A stretch of 64,000 nucleotides of DNA from Strigamia acuminata (lineage: Eukaryota > Arthropoda > Chilopoda > Geophilomorpha > Linotaeniidae). Shown here one piece after another: positions 43,021 to 56,781 of the stretch; position 1 is the first letter of the stretch; every line of letters starts with the position of its first letter. A model generated the notes under the pieces. The model was not told the origin of the DNA. It saw only the letters and a list, made by a program, of their open reading frames with translations, and did not search any database. The position numbers were made by a program, and so were the translations under genes. The stretch covers positions 13,137,060-13,201,059 of the forward strand of contig OX442314.1 in the NCBI GenBank assembly GCA_949358305.1, read 5' to 3'.

Positions 43021-46000
43021 ATCAGTGCAATCCAAAGTACGAAACACGACAGTTTGTAAATGTGCGATAGGGCCAGGGTCTCCTAAATGACGGGGCCTCC
43101 GGCACTCGTCAACCTCCCTATAATCCGTCACTGGCCAGAGACAGTGGCACAACCGGGTCAAGAAGTCTTCGACGAGCGTGACTTCTGCAAGTCAAACCAT
43201 GAACTTGAAGAGAATTGACTCTGCCGGCCTCGGGATCTTGAGTGATCCACATGGGTCGTGCGTAACAGCAAGGTGCGATCCAATTTCGCTAACCGTGCGG
43301 TCTTCGATCACGTGGTCAGCGGTTGGTCAAAGTTGGACTGTAGTAATGCAACCTAAGCATTGGGAAATGCACTTTAGGATTCACTGATCCCTAGACAAAC
43401 CAAATAAAAGCCGTAAGGGTGTGAAGTCACGTTTTGGAGTGTAATTAACATGATAAGCAGACCAATTATGAGCAACTTCTATTTGTGCTGTGGAAGTGAT
43501 TTTTTTTTCTTCCAATTTCCAATTTGAAATTGTATTTGGTTTTGAGATAACGGAAGTTTTCTCATGTCAGTCTCCATACTGTTATAATGACAGGTTGAAG
43601 CGATTTGTGGTGGATGCGCAGCACAGCGCTATGGGAAACATGTTTTGACAAGTGTCACAACCATGAAAAGAATTCTTTTCCCTTCGTTTTACTTTTCTAT
43701 AGTCTGAAAATTACTTTGTAAATTTGTGGATTTTTGTATACGAAACAAAGTTATCTATTCCCGCTGATTTAATATCGCATTATTATCACACAAGCTGGAT
43801 GTTTTTTTTTTTATTATTTATTTTTACAAATCTTTTCTTTTTACCGCTTGCCTCGTCCTTTGTGTTGCATCCAATCGATTACCGGTATTTTATTTTTTCT
43901 TTTCTTTTTCTCTTCTTCCTTTGCCTCAAAGTTATTTTTATTTCTTTGGAATTGGTTTTGAAGGCGATATTATTCTTAGAGCAAAGTTTGTTAATAAAAT
44001 AAGCCTATTCATTATTTTTTCGCCCATTTTCAAGTCCCAACTATAAAACCGAAGTCAAATGCTCAGCATAAAAGTTGCAGAGCTACAGTGCTTATTGAAA
44101 TTCAGACTCCTTTTTTCCCCACCTCAGATTTACCTAGCCACTCAAAAATAAAGTGCACAAAGAAACTTTCAGTGTGATTGCTTTTTTTTGTCTTCAAAAA
44201 TGCTTGGAAGCACTCAAAAGGAGCAGCCATCAGACAGGTTCGATTTCTTTTGAAGTTAACTATGAAAATTTAACTCGAGCGAAAATGGGACCTCAAAATA
44301 AATAAGATAATGTGAACAAATGGTATTTGCTGGTTGTTGCAAATCGTATTAGAGTGAGAAAGAGAAGTTAGAGTTGGAAAATTGTCACGTTTACTGTCGC
44401 ACTTGGCTATTTCATATCGAACACCGGGTGTACCCAAGAGGCCTTTTATGTCAACAAAGTTGGAGACGCAGTGGTGAGTTCTACTTAAAAATCTGTTGAT
44501 GTTGCTCCTCTCATCAAGCCCTCGTGCCACCAGCAACCATCAGATAATTGCACTTTCAAAGCCTTTTGTCTTTCCTATTTTTCCTCTGGTGTCAGCCACA
44601 CACAAGGTGATATCCTCTCAACAACTTTTTTGCTTCTCCTTTCACGCGTGAACCGTCGTTCTTGTCAAATTATAATGCTTATTGAAGATTATACTTTATA
44701 AAATGCTATTTATATCTATTTACCGTATATAACATACGGTAAATGGTGTTTAATCTGAATTTTGTTTCGTTTTTACATGTAAAATGCAAGTCCTGCGAAA
44801 ATTTTGATAAATTTAGATAAATTTCAGAAAATTTTGAAAAATTGCAGATTTTTAATCATTCGTGTAGTTAAGTTATCTTTCACAGGAAAGATAAATGTTC
44901 AGAAACATAATTAAAGGGATGGTAATTTAAATTTCTCGCCGGGGAAGTTTAGGACCATTGGACCGGCGCTGACTGATGGTTTGCGTTAGAAAATCACGAG
45001 TCATTCGCGTCAGGTGTCGCTCTTACTTTAGGAAAATGCTAAGGCCAGTTGAGGAATTTTTGGGGCCCAAAATCCATACAGTCTTGAGTAAAAATAAACA
45101 ACAATAAAGTCATTAACAAAATTAATTTACAGCAGCGTGATAGTCAAATTTTGTTGCTTTATTTCCTTTGTGCGCAACACAATTGTCGTGTTAAATGCAT
45201 GCGCAGAATGTGATGCGCGGTTTGAATTTGGCATCAAGATACCGGGCGCCAACTGTAGTTAATCGGTACTAAACTTTTTCATATTAAATGCAGCTAGAGG
45301 ACACACTGGTTTATGAAATCGGTGCCATTAATTTCGATTGCCACCGTGAGTGTTGTAAATTTCAGTAGGTGCATTCGAAAAGTCATTTAGTCTGCTTTAT
45401 CTTCTTTGACGACCGATTTTCAGTCACCGTCGGCGTGCTCACAACGGTTATGCAACAAAACATGTTTAAGTGCATCAAAACACGATTTCCAGTTAACAAG
45501 TCTTAACCTCCATTAAAACACAACTCAGGTGTTCAAATAGTTATACTTTAAATTAGATAAACCAGGTATTTCAGAATGCAGCTGCTTTGGCTTTGATGTT
45601 CTATTAAAATAATATTGTTTTGGACAAAACATATTTTTAATATTAAAATTCTAATTTTCCTATTTTCCCAGTAATCGCCCCTAGGATTTTCGAATCGTCT
45701 TTCCCCGACATTTAAACAACAAAACATTATACGTGACTTTACGGTGATACATTTAAGAAATGTATTTACCGGAAATATATTGGGAGCCATTGCGGCCTCA
45801 TTTTGTGATTGAGAGGAATATTTGGCCTCAAGGCACTTAATGCAGAAATGCAATATATTAAAATTAATGAGACATTTGGGGCATTGACTTAGTTGAGGCG
45901 GAGGCTGGTAACATCAATTGATCGACTAGATCGTGTCTTGATAAAGTAGCCCACAGCTTGCTTTTTACAAATTCCCATCTGAAAAGGCAAACTAAGTGGT

Positions 46001-46923
46001 GAAGAGGCGAGGCGAGGACCGAAGAGCCAGTCGAAAACATGTGCTTTGATTCTCTCGTTCTACTTTATGGTGGCCATTATATAACCGAGTAATAAATTTT
46101 GCATACCGTTTCGAAAGGTTGTCTCTCTTTCCTCTTCTTGCGTTCACCTGTAGAATTTGACGTGTTAGAAACTCTCATTAATTTCTTTTTTTCCTTTAAC
46201 AAGTTTGATGTCAGCTCGGCGCAAATGCGGACGGCACTCGATGATGGCCATAAACATTAATTATTCATTTTTCATTTTGATCCACGTTGAAGCGCGGTGT
46301 GAAAAGTAGCGAGCCGAGACAGGAAAATAGCGCACAGAGAGAATAATTCTCTTCAATTTTCGGCCAAATCGATCGTCTGCAAAGAGCGCTCGCGAAAAAA
46401 AAGCCATCTTTTCCATCTCTCGCTCTCTTGCGCGCAGGATATTTGGAGATGACGCCCTTATCACAGCCATACCTGCAGTGACAGATATATTCACGCTGCG
46501 GAATTCGAATGGGATTGGAGCGAGGAAATTTGCAGAAAAAATAGCGTGTTATATTATAATTTGAATTGGAAGGAATAAATTGCGAATGGCATAGCGTTCG
46601 TTCTGCGAGAGAGAATGAAGATGAGCGATAACTAATGCCATCGTGTGTGATTGAGCATGAAGCAAGAAGAAAGGGTGTAGTGTGCGAATAAAGGGCTCAG
46701 TTGCTATTTATTGGTGTCGTATCGACTGCGCTTGAAATGCGGTCGAGGGGACTAAAGATGATGAATGAAGTCATCCCGATGCAGTCGGATGAACGTAATT
46801 TGAAACATGCTTGTATGTCGCCCGGTCTGAATTTTTTCTGCTTTTCTTTGGGTTTTTTGTATATATGTATGTGAATGGCGATGCATTTGTTTTATCTGGG
46901 AAAATTGGATTGCCACTATAGCT

Positions 46924-47243
46924 TTGCCTTCCGTTAAGCGTCGGCTTGGCCCTCATTCATCAACAAGAAGCATGCTGATAACGACAGTCGGGTCTTCGGC
47001 AGCGCCATCTCTCTCGAGCCAAGAAAAGGCCATAACCGGAGGCCATTTGCTGAATCGACGTTTTGGGACTCCTGTGCGAGGAACAACTGCGTTCCATAAC
47101 CATCGGAAGGGAAGTCCCTGCCCTCCGTTTCGAAGCATATTCGTCCATCTTGTTGGAGCATGTCCAGATTCCCTTGTTGCTCGCGCGGACAACCTTATCT
47201 TGGGTATTCTAGCTGCACACTGATGAGGCTGACGACAGATCAT
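46924..47243. other. GC-richer segment open in several frames
   Basis: About 320 bp is open in three minus-strand frames and one plus-strand frame, and is noticeably less AT-rich than its flanks. I recognise no protein family in any frame. It may be a decayed exon or a fragment of an old coding transposon. The lack of stop codons is partly explained by GC content. Confidence 0.2.
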
Positions 47244-47372
47244 TTTTCTAATCAGTTAAATTTAACGCTGTCTGAAGTGGAAAACTGATAAAAACAGATA
47301 AAAAAAGTATATAAATTTTTATGTTGTTTGTTCAACGAAAATTTGTAAATATCGTAAATACTATCCGGATCT

Positions 47373-47800
47373 AAATTGATCAAAATGTCTGAAATAAATG
47401 TATGATTGGAACAAAACGACTGAAATTAATGTCTAACTTCAACAAAATGACTGAAATTAATGTCTAAATTCAACAAAATGACTAAAATAAATGTCTGAAT
47501 TGAACAAAACGACTAAAATAAATGTCTAAATTGATCAAAAAGACTAAAATTAATGTCTAAATTGATCAAAACGACTAAACTAAATGTCTAAATTGATCAA
47601 AACGACTAAAATTAATGTTAGAATTGATCAAAACAACTAAAATAAATGCTTAAAGTGATCAAAATGTCTAAAATAAATGTATGAATTGAACAAAATGTCT
47701 AAAATAAATGTATGAATTGAACAAAATGACTTAAATTAATGTCTAAATTGATCAAAACACCTAAAATAAATGTCTAAATTAACCAAACCGATTGAATTCA
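47373..47800. repeat. 32-bp minisatellite, about 13 units
   Basis: Degenerate tandem units near taaattgatcaaaacgacta followed by aaattaatgtc. Individual units vary at several positions (gatcaaaa against gaacaaaa, taaat against ttaat). A related two-unit array and a matching flank lie at 27838-27965. Confidence 0.9.
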
Positions 47801-49200
47801 ATATTTACATCTTGGTTCTGCCAATAGAGCGCGGGTGTTCTATCAGAGCATTTACGGTGGTTTATTTTTAAACCCACGTGATCACGTCTCAAACTCAACC
47901 AATCAGCGAAGAGTTCATTTATAAAGATTATAATCATTTCAATCTCACTTCTCTGCATGGCACTACACGGCACTACATTGCACACATCGTCTCATCTTTC
48001 GGAACATATCGCTCGATGTGTGATTTGCTTGACAGTCAAATATGGTCCGTATTACTGTAAGAATAAATATGTCAGAAGTGTCAAACTGTCCATTTGAATT
48101 CAAGATGACTGCCAAACATAATTATGCGACTTTTCTCAGTCAAAACACAATAATTTTCTTTTAGTTTTGCACTTTTCGTAATCAGATTTTTCCTTGGCTC
48201 CAGCAAATACAAAATTAACAGGCGAAGCAAATCCAATGTAAATATTTGCTTTGCTTGTGGACTATTGCTTTAAAATGTGCTCGTTTCGCAGCATTTTTTC
48301 AACGAAATCGGAAATGTTAATACACGTGGATCAATAGCCAAACAATGCAGTATTGACTAGGTTTTGTGTTACATTTCTTTTCTTGCGGATGGTCTTTGCA
48401 ATTTTTTCTCTCCACAGAAGCAAAAAACTAATTCTTTTTTCTCCTTTTCGTTCTTTCTTTTACCTATATTCTTTCTTTCTTCGACTTTTTGCCCATTATT
48501 GCTTAAAATGAAATGTTGTCGGTGATGGATAGGAGCCAAGTCGTGTTTGTAAATTTGCCAACAACACTTCTTTCTGATCCTATTGCACAGTTGAATCGGT
48601 TTGGAACTAGGGCATTGAAAACATAGTGACGTATAAAGTTTCACCAACATGCTGCAACTTGATTGTGGTGCCACGAGCTCATTCCGTAAGAGAATAGCAT
48701 AATACGAATCATTTCAACTGAGTCAGCTTTATGGGTTGTGTAATTCAAAAAGGAGAAAAGGGGGCAGGCAATTCTCCGAGTTTTGAAAAAGATTTATAAA
48801 GTGGAAAGTTTATTTTCCTGGTTAATTACTCGAGGCATGTGCGTGGCATAGGGTTAAGGAAAATGGCGATAAATCGTACTAACTGGGGGACTCTGTGGTT
48901 GAGTTATTGCACTAAGAATGATTGGTGTGATCGTACGGAACAGAAGGATTTCGGCAAAAAAAGGGCGGATTTTAAATTCATAGTTTTCGCACTCGTTTTA
49001 AACAGGAATTAAGCTCGAGATTTATGGACTTGAAATTGAAGGGTTTTTAAGCTGAGTTGCAAGTGGCAATAGGGATTATGGACTACAAATGAGGTGTGCA
49101 ATATCGCACATTTATGCAGGAAAATAGTCGACTAGATTTTTGCGAAGTAATGAAGCAAAATATTAATTGTATGAATAACAAATAAATGACGTTACTTAGG

Positions 49201-49610
49201 TTAACCTTCCCATAGCCATGGTAGGTCAAAAAAATTACAGAAGTGGAAAAATCAATGTAATTCTTTTTTTTCTGATAATTAATTAATGAGGTTAACTTGT
49301 ATTCCTCAAAAACTTTTTTTTCTTATTTTATAATGTCTAAATACAAATAGTTTTTCAATTATTATTAAGATAATTTAATATTTATAACATAAAACACCCT
49401 TAATGGGAGCGCCGTACACTGCTTTGCCATCTGTTTGCACTAGGTGGCGTATTAAAATTAGTCCTAAAACATGTGCTTTTACCAGGAAAAATGCGATTGC
49501 ACCAGGAAAAATGTGATTCTGCACATGCGCAGAAGCATTTTAAAAGAAGGCCGATTTGACCGACCTTAGCTAGCAATGGTGGAAACTAGGCTTGGCTATG
49601 GGAAGGTTAA
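49201..49610. mobile_element. piggyBac-like MITE with TTAA target sites
   Basis: The tetranucleotide TTAA lies at both edges (49201-49204, 49607-49610). Inside it are inverted ends CCTTCCCATAGCC and GGCTATGGGAAGG. TTAA duplication is the hallmark of piggyBac-type transposition. The interior (about 49360-49460) includes a stretch repeated at 52314-52398, ending in gcactaggtggcg. No transposase is present. Confidence 0.75.
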
Positions 49611-52313
49611 CCCAACCTAGGGTCAATTTTGACTTGCAAAAGTGTTTTTATTTTTTTTCTCGAAAACTATCAGGATTTTTGTTCTGAAATTTCATGTATT
49701 TTCATTTAACATCATAATAAGCAATAAAAAAAAACAATAGATTTAAAAATCACAATTTTTTTTTTTACAAAATTCCTTTGTTTACTCACTACTTTTGAAT
49801 ACAATGCCAATTATTTTTGTCCCTCTCTTTTGACAAATGCCGAATTGCTTAAATTTCTTCATAAACATGAAATACTGAGAGAATAAAATCATTTTCACTC
49901 ATTTTTGGAAAAGTTTTTTTCGGCTTGGGGTAAAAAATGACCCGGGTTGGGTGAGTAAGGGATTTATATGAGTTATTCGAGTTATTCGGTCTTTCGGATG
50001 TTATTGTTATGTGCGATTTTCATATTACACGCTGTGCGGGTAACCACGGTTTTACAGTTGGAATTTCGGATGGCTTAGTACGTTTCGTCGTTGAATTTAC
50101 ATTTAATCGAGTGTGAGTGAACAGCTTTCTAATTTTAAATCCGTTTATGAAGTTATAAAACCGTAAAGTGAGCTTATTACACGCCTCTTAATTGTGTTAA
50201 ATTGTGAGATATGTGATTGGTTGTCTGCGGTCAAATGATCTATCATTGGGAGTGTGCGAGGATGCGTGTGAAACCAATTTGTGAGCTACTTTTTTTTTTA
50301 ACTCGGTTAATTGCAACAACAAAAATTATTGCAAAAATTAATTTCCAATTAAATTTTGGCATTTAATGATTTAATCTTCAGCCACAAGACAAGCAGCGCC
50401 GCCGTGCTCGAAATCTAAACCAATAATAAGATGGATTGCAATTTTAGACTGTGGAACAAAAATCGTTGATTTTGTGGGGCATTCCAATACTATCGTTTCG
50501 TTAAGCCAATAATGGCGTGTTGGGCTGTTTCCGGAACTATTCGTGTTGTGTTGCAGATACGGCTGAAACGAACACGCGATTTGATTCGCGCTTAACAATC
50601 ATCACACGTGTGCGTCGTTGTTTCTTGTTGTTTTTTGTTTTTTGCTGCCATTTTCCTCCGATCTAACCAGGTATCTGCTGCTTTATTGTCTTCATTACTA
50701 TTTAATCTAATTAAAGACAACATGCAAGTACAAGTGGAGTCATTTATCCGATCTAAATGTTTACTTCTGAGAATTTGTTAAGTTCATTTAGTGCAAATTG
50801 TCTAGGGGATTCATCAACACAAAATAATTTTGAACAAATTTATAAATCGCATGATATTGGACAATTAAAAAACCTCCGCACAAATTTACGATTTCGGATA
50901 AATTTTATCCAATAATATATCCCTGGTTGGTGGCTTTTTTATTACCTTTTTTTGGAAATATAAAAAATTCTAAATATATATTAAAAGAAATAAAGATATC
51001 AAGCCGTGGAAATAAAAGCCATTTATCAATAGTTTGACGGTAATCTTGATTCAAGCTATATTTGGCGCAATAATAACGAAAAATTATTGCTTTACCCAAT
51101 ATTGGAAGACAATTTATATATATTTTGTCAAAGAAATAAGTTAAATTGGTTGGAAATAATTTGTAAGAGGAATTTTAAAAAAGGGGTAATTTTTTTTAAA
51201 ATTTTTTTTTTCTGGAAAAAAAGAGTGGAAAAAGAAAGTTGGAAGTGGTTTTGCAAGACTTTTCCAATTGCCCGAGTTTGACTTTTAAGGGGATTATATC
51301 GGGAAGAAGCTTAACAAACAGCTGAAATGATCTTTGTCTCGTCCGTTACCTCTTTTTCCCTCCTCTGCCGAGTATTTGTTTTGCAGTTACGAACAAAAGG
51401 CTTTAAAGAGACTTGATCAGCGGATTTTTGCAACAGCACAATCTTGTGTGTTTTGGATGGAAGCTGAGCGTGTTTACAGCCGTCATTAAATTTGGCTCGT
51501 ATGAAGTGCTTCAAGTTCATTATTAGCTCGAAATTTATGGTTATTCTGTGCCGTTGGTGCAGTAATTGGCTCACTACGTGTCAGATTATGGAAGAAGGAA
51601 ATTTTCAGTAATTTTTTTCGCGAAATATGTTCGTGATTTCTGAACTCGGTATGAAAAATGATGTTATAAGTTTCACCTCGTATCCCCATTTAATATCGAA
51701 ATTTTATGGCGATTAATGCGGCAAAAAAATATATTATTTTTTTAAAAAAAAAGGGATTTGAAAATTTTTTTATTTTTTTTTTATTTTTGGATTTCAAGTC
51801 TTAAATGAATTTTCTTGTTGTGGTTGTTTGCTATCTGGGACCATCGACTTGGTCCTAAGGCATCGCGATTTGCAAAAGCAGTGTGGAAGTAAAGCTGCTT
51901 GAAAGTGAATGAATTCCCTTTGGCTTTGACATGACTGTGACTCACCTTTGGACTTGAAGTCAAGGAGGACTTCACTGCATTCCCACTAGCTTTGCCTGAT
52001 CTGATGGCTTGTTTTTTGTGTGGAACAAATCTTATTTTGCAGCACCATGGAATTTGAGTGTGTGCCTTTTTCTTGTGTAAAAGTATGGTTGAATCATGAA
52101 CAATTCACACTTCCACAATTACAGAAGTTAGAAAGTTTTCTGGAAAAAAAAATAACAGGATTGTTTTCTTCAAATTGTTCTATCCACAGCCATGGCCATA
52201 CATAACAAAAATTGAAGAAATAGTAAAATAGTAAATCTTGTTTCCCGAAAATTAAATAAGATGACCAATTTGGATTCTGCGAAAAAAAATTTTCTTATAC
52301 TTGTATTATAATC

Positions 52314-52850
52314 TTTAAGATAATTTAATATTTATAACATAAAATACGATTAACGGGAGCGCCGTACACCAGTTTAGCACTAGGTGGAATATTGAGATTA
52401 TACTCTGGCTCATCATAAAAGGGTGAATTTTTCCTATTGGCCAGAGCAATTTTACTGGTGTAGGTATACATAAAAGTAGGCCAAAATACATGTTGACTGC
52501 TTGCCAGACAAAACAACCAATCAAAAAATTCAAAAATTGCTTGCTTTCCTGACAAAGCAACCAATAAACTGAACAACTGAACAAACATGTATTTTGAAAT
52601 AAGAACAGCATAAAACATTGTTTTAAGATTTTTAGGAACATTTTATTGTAAAATCCAAATAAATTTACAACATTTCAACCATTACAATAATCAAACAAAT
52701 TAAAAACAGAACAAAACTACTTTCCCTGGTGGCAGTATAAAGGCAGCAGTTAGGAGTAAACAGGCTCTGGCCAATAGGAAAAATTCACCCTCTTACGATG
52801 AGCCAGAGTATATTGTTAAAACATGTTCAAACCAGAAGCATTGGCGACCG
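52314..52850. repeat. piggyBac-MITE fragment interrupted by copy C
   Basis: The left part (52314-52398) matches the interior of the piggyBac-like MITE from 49363 (taagataatttaatatttat, then gggagcgccgtacac, then cactaggtgg). The match resumes after copy C at about 52813-52850 (aaaacatgt, then cagaagcatt). The TATA-ended MITE copy C therefore inserted into an older copy of this repeat. Confidence 0.7.
52399..52812. mobile_element. TATA-ended MITE family, copy C
   Basis: Ends tatactctggctcatc and gatgagccagagtata, with arms of about 49 bp that differ at only two or three positions. The inner left has actggtgtaggtatacata and aaagtaggccaaaatac; the inner right has cctggtggcagtata. The interior matches copy A on the opposite strand (tttgtcaggaaagcaa type segment). 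TATA at both edges may be target or terminus. Non-coding. Confidence 0.88.
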
Positions 52851-53639
52851 GGGGCTCCAGACCGATGAAATTACAGACCCAAACCAGGAATGACTAATGC
52901 TTACACTCTTTCGATGTTATTAGTGGGAAAAATGGACAAAATTTTCAAGTTGAAAAAGCTGCATTTCTCTCTTTAAATGTTTAGCTGGGCGAATCGGCGT
53001 TGCGTGAGGCTCTTGCTCGGTCGTGTGAAACCAGTGATCTGGATGGCAAAAGGAGGCGTTTCTGGTTTCATCGAATCTGTGATTCAAGAGGCGGCCAGCA
53101 TGGCCTCCAATATTGAAGGAGCAGAAGATGGCTGACACCCATCACACCTTGTTTAGGAGAGGAGAGAAATGAAATCTGTGCAGCTGCACTCAACAAAACT
53201 ACAAAGGCCAAGTCCAATGCCATGGAATAGAAATCGAAAATTCACTTTTCTGCACTCAAAACCAATTCGCCAGAAACTGAACACGTTTGATGTTGGATTT
53301 TTGTTTAAACTTGAATGGTATTGTGGGAACGGCCTTGTTTCATTGCTTTTATCTTATTAAATAAGGAGAATATAGCTGGTGCAAAGAAAAAGGTCCAGAG
53401 CAATTTTGTTGGAAAAGCCTGACCGAAGTGGGGTCACCTAAAGATCAAAAAAGATTTTTATAATATTATTGCAACGTTGGCACTTATTTGTTCAAACCGA
53501 AACTTATTTTATCTAAGACTATCACATCAACGATGGTTTGCGCCTCGCCTGGGATCTTGATGACAAATTTTCATTGGGCATCCCACTGTGCGTATACGGT
53601 TTTATAATTTCCGATGGTATTTACCTTAATACATTCCAA

Positions 53640-53710
53640 AATTTGTAGCGTTTGGTGGAATTAAGTAGATTATTTGTACATTTAATAATTTATTTCATAA
53701 TACTTTTTGC
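53640..53710. repeat. Diverged copy of AT-rich repeat
   Basis: Direct-orientation relative of 6214-6385, sharing ggtggaattaagta-like sequence and a tttcataatac segment. Confidence 0.5.
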
Positions 53711-53770
53711 AAAATAATGTATTTTGTTGTTTTGTGCCATTCAAGATGTTAAATTCAAATTGTAATTTTT

Positions 53771-53990
53771 TTGCTTGTTGTTGTTGTTGTTGTTGTTATT
53801 GTTTGTGAAAGAATTTTTTATTTGCCGAGTTTTGTGCACAATGCGCAGTTTGAATTTGGGATCAAGCGTCTGTGTGCATACGAAAATGGCCAGGGGACAA
53901 ATAATGCTAAAAAAATGATGTTAAGAAATTCCCAATCTAAGAGGAATTTTCGTTTGCTTGTCTCCCCACCCCCCCCCCCCCCATCCCCAC
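53771..53990. other. TTG microsatellite and poly-C run
   Basis: A (TTG)n run at 53775-53798 and a run of 14 C bases near 53969 are simple repeats. The frame that spans them is not coding. Confidence 0.6.
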
Positions 53991-55089
53991 AGCAAGCAGG
54001 AAATCTTTCTTCTTAGAACCGGTAAATGTTTTCTACTGTCGACTGGACAACTAGGCAGTGCAGTGGGCATTAGGGAATAACTCATTTGGGGAACGTCTCA
54101 ATTGGAGTAAAATGAATCAATTTTTGTCCGCGTGAACAATGCACAGCTTAGATCTATGTTGGCAGTTGACCAATTTGCACATTGCCCACGTTCCTCGCGC
54201 GTTTTAAACATAGTTCACGAGCTTGCTTTGTCGGAAATCTCACAATTGCAGCAAATTCCATAGCTTTTCATCAAACAAGGAGGGAATAAAAAGAAGTAAG
54301 CAGAAGCAGTACTTTGGCTTGAAATGTGGAGACTAATCAGATTGGACTGAGCGACACAAAGCGTGACTGGTATTAAAGGGGTAACACGAAAGGCTGTAAC
54401 ACGAAATGGATTGCAATCAATTTCCCACATGCCAATCTTCAATATTTGAAAAATGTATGGGAAAATGCGGATGAGTTTTTTGATTTTCTAATTCGGCCGT
54501 CTATTAACGACGTTTAGGCCGAGATTGACATGTTACAAATTGCATTAGGGGACACGCAAGCTTTTGATTTTGAGCAGCGATAGATAGCATTGTGCTCGTA
54601 TACCTTTTGTGCGTTAGCATATTGCGCCGCCCTGCATTGATATTTGTAGAGGCGAGTTTCCTCTTTTCACGCCCGCTGCAATGCCAGCGACACAAAGGCA
54701 TTGTAAGACAAACAGAGTGAACGAGCTGGCTGGTCATTGTCCGATTTGTGTGGGTTGGTCAATGGTCTTCTTGTTTATGACCGTGTGGAGTGAAATGGCC
54801 CCAACTGCCATCTATTTTATTGTTAGGACTTAAGATATGTTTCCCAGAGCTCTGTTTTTCTTTAAAACTTTGTTTGTTGCATTAAAGATTTAATTTAACT
54901 CGGTTTGAAAACATGGAAAATTGGTGCTGCCCCCCCATATGGTTCAAAAATACGTTGGAGTTATATTGCAATGTTGTTTGAAATATATTGGGCTTCACGA
55001 GAACGCATTTTCTAATACATTTTTTCAAGCTCTTGGTTTGTTTGTAATACATTTTTTAAAATTGCTTATGAAGTGCATTTTCAGTATTA

Positions 55090-55215
55090 TTATTTGTCAA
55101 ATATGAATGCATTTTGAAATGCATTTTTTTAAAATTGTATTATGAAATGCATTATTTAACGTACAAATAATAAATGCAAGCGAACAGCAATATATTGTAA
55201 AATATATGTAGAAAC
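55090..55215. repeat. Inverted copy of AT-rich repeat
   Basis: The reverse complement matches 6214-6385 along most of its length, including the terminal atattttacaatatattgct. Confidence 0.6.
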
Positions 55216-56283
55216 AATTTTAGTAGGTTTTTCCAAAAATTTTGTAGGAAAATATTTTTAGTAAATCATGTTTTTAGACTAATTAGACTACCACTTTTTA
55301 ATTGGAATTACTGCTCTAGCTCTTATCGTTCAAAAGTTCCAAATTGAATTCTGTCCTTCCCAAGGTTAGAGGTCAAATTTGAGGATGCCATCAGATTCGC
55401 AATGGATGATTTCCTGTATGAGTTTTTTTTTAGTTTTCTGATATCTCAAGCATTTTGGAAATTATTTGGGGGGTGCAGACTTTTGGGACACCCTGTATAT
55501 ATAGTTGATAAAGGGGCTCCGAAAAAACCTCAAGCCTAGGGCCCCAAAAAAGCTAGATCCGCCCCTGGGTGCAAGTGTTCCTAAAGGGAGACTTGTTAGA
55601 TTGTAATTTATTATAATTAAGAATAAAAACATTTAGTTTTAAATATTTAAAGTGGCTTTTACTTAGGTTTTTTTATGTTGGGAAGAACTCAATTAAGAGT
55701 TGCTGCTCTCTTTAGGTTTGTAGTAAAATGGAGATACCGGTAATGGAATATTGGGAAGGAAATAACACATTTAAAAGTGGATCGATGTTGGCCTGATGAT
55801 AATTCAACTCGATGGAGGGTTTTTGGCATGAAAAGATGGATTCTTTTGTATTGGTTTTAAGATATGTGGATTTTTTCGAGTTTGAACATCTGTTTGATAT
55901 GCAGTGTGTTTGGTCTTGTTTCGTCGGTTGAGTAATTTCCAAGTGGAGTTGGAACAGGCAGTTCGAAAGACATGGCAAAAAGTGCTTTTTGAGGTTCGCA
56001 GGTGCGTCTTCCTGCGCAGTTCACTAGGTGAATGTAAATTAGGAAATTTTCTTTTTCCTTCACACTGTGGTGAATCCTATTTTATTTTGCTGAACGGATA
56101 TTAGGTTGAAGAAAGAATATGTAACCCATTGTGGAGAGGAAATAAAAAAAAATTGTGCTTGTCAGTTGGTTTTGCCAATACGAATCCAACAAATGTCAAA
56201 TGTTGAAAATGTGTAATGATAATTTTTTTTTTTTGGGCAGGAAATGATTGGATGTTTGAAATTTTAAAAATAAAAATTAAAGT

Positions 56284-56672
56284 TATACTCTGAGCCGAGA
56301 CAAAGTTTTCCTATTTCCCAATTGGTTGAGACGGATTACGCCTAACTGTGGACTGTGCTCTTCTACGCGGAAAAGTAGTTGTGTTTATTTTCAATGAATT
56401 TTAGTGTAAAATGTGAGTAGAATGAAGGATTTTATTTATTTGGTCATAAAATATTTATTTTATTTGCTGAAATAAGCTTTTTTTCCTTTTAATCGATCAA
56501 ACAATGTTAGTACAGTTTGTTGGTTTTTTTTGGCAGGTAAACAAAGGATTAGTTTTTTATTGGTTGTTTTGCCTAGTTAGAATACAATTTTGGTGTTATG
56601 GGCTACTTTTTTGTGCCACTACACCAGTGATTCGGCTTGAGTTAGGACAACGTTGTTTCGGCTCAGAGTATA
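56284..56672. mobile_element. TATA-ended MITE family, copy F
   Basis: Ends tatactctgagccgagac and ggctcagagtata, inverted over about 29 bp with few changes. The inner left has ggattacgcctaactgtg and gcggaaaagtag, as in copy E; the inner right has ctacttttttgtgccactac. TATA at both edges. The 75-codon frame inside is incidental. Confidence 0.85.
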
Positions 56673-56781
56673 TTTATAAATCAGACAAACACCAAAACAA
56701 CCATATCATATTGCCAGCGCAGCGGAGATAATAAAACTGAATTCGACAGATAAACACATAAATGGAGATTAAAAAATACAG

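Noticed and set aside
43178-43387. 69-codon frame in a GC-richer patch
   Set aside because: No recognised domain; probably part of retroelement debris next to the LTR-like block.
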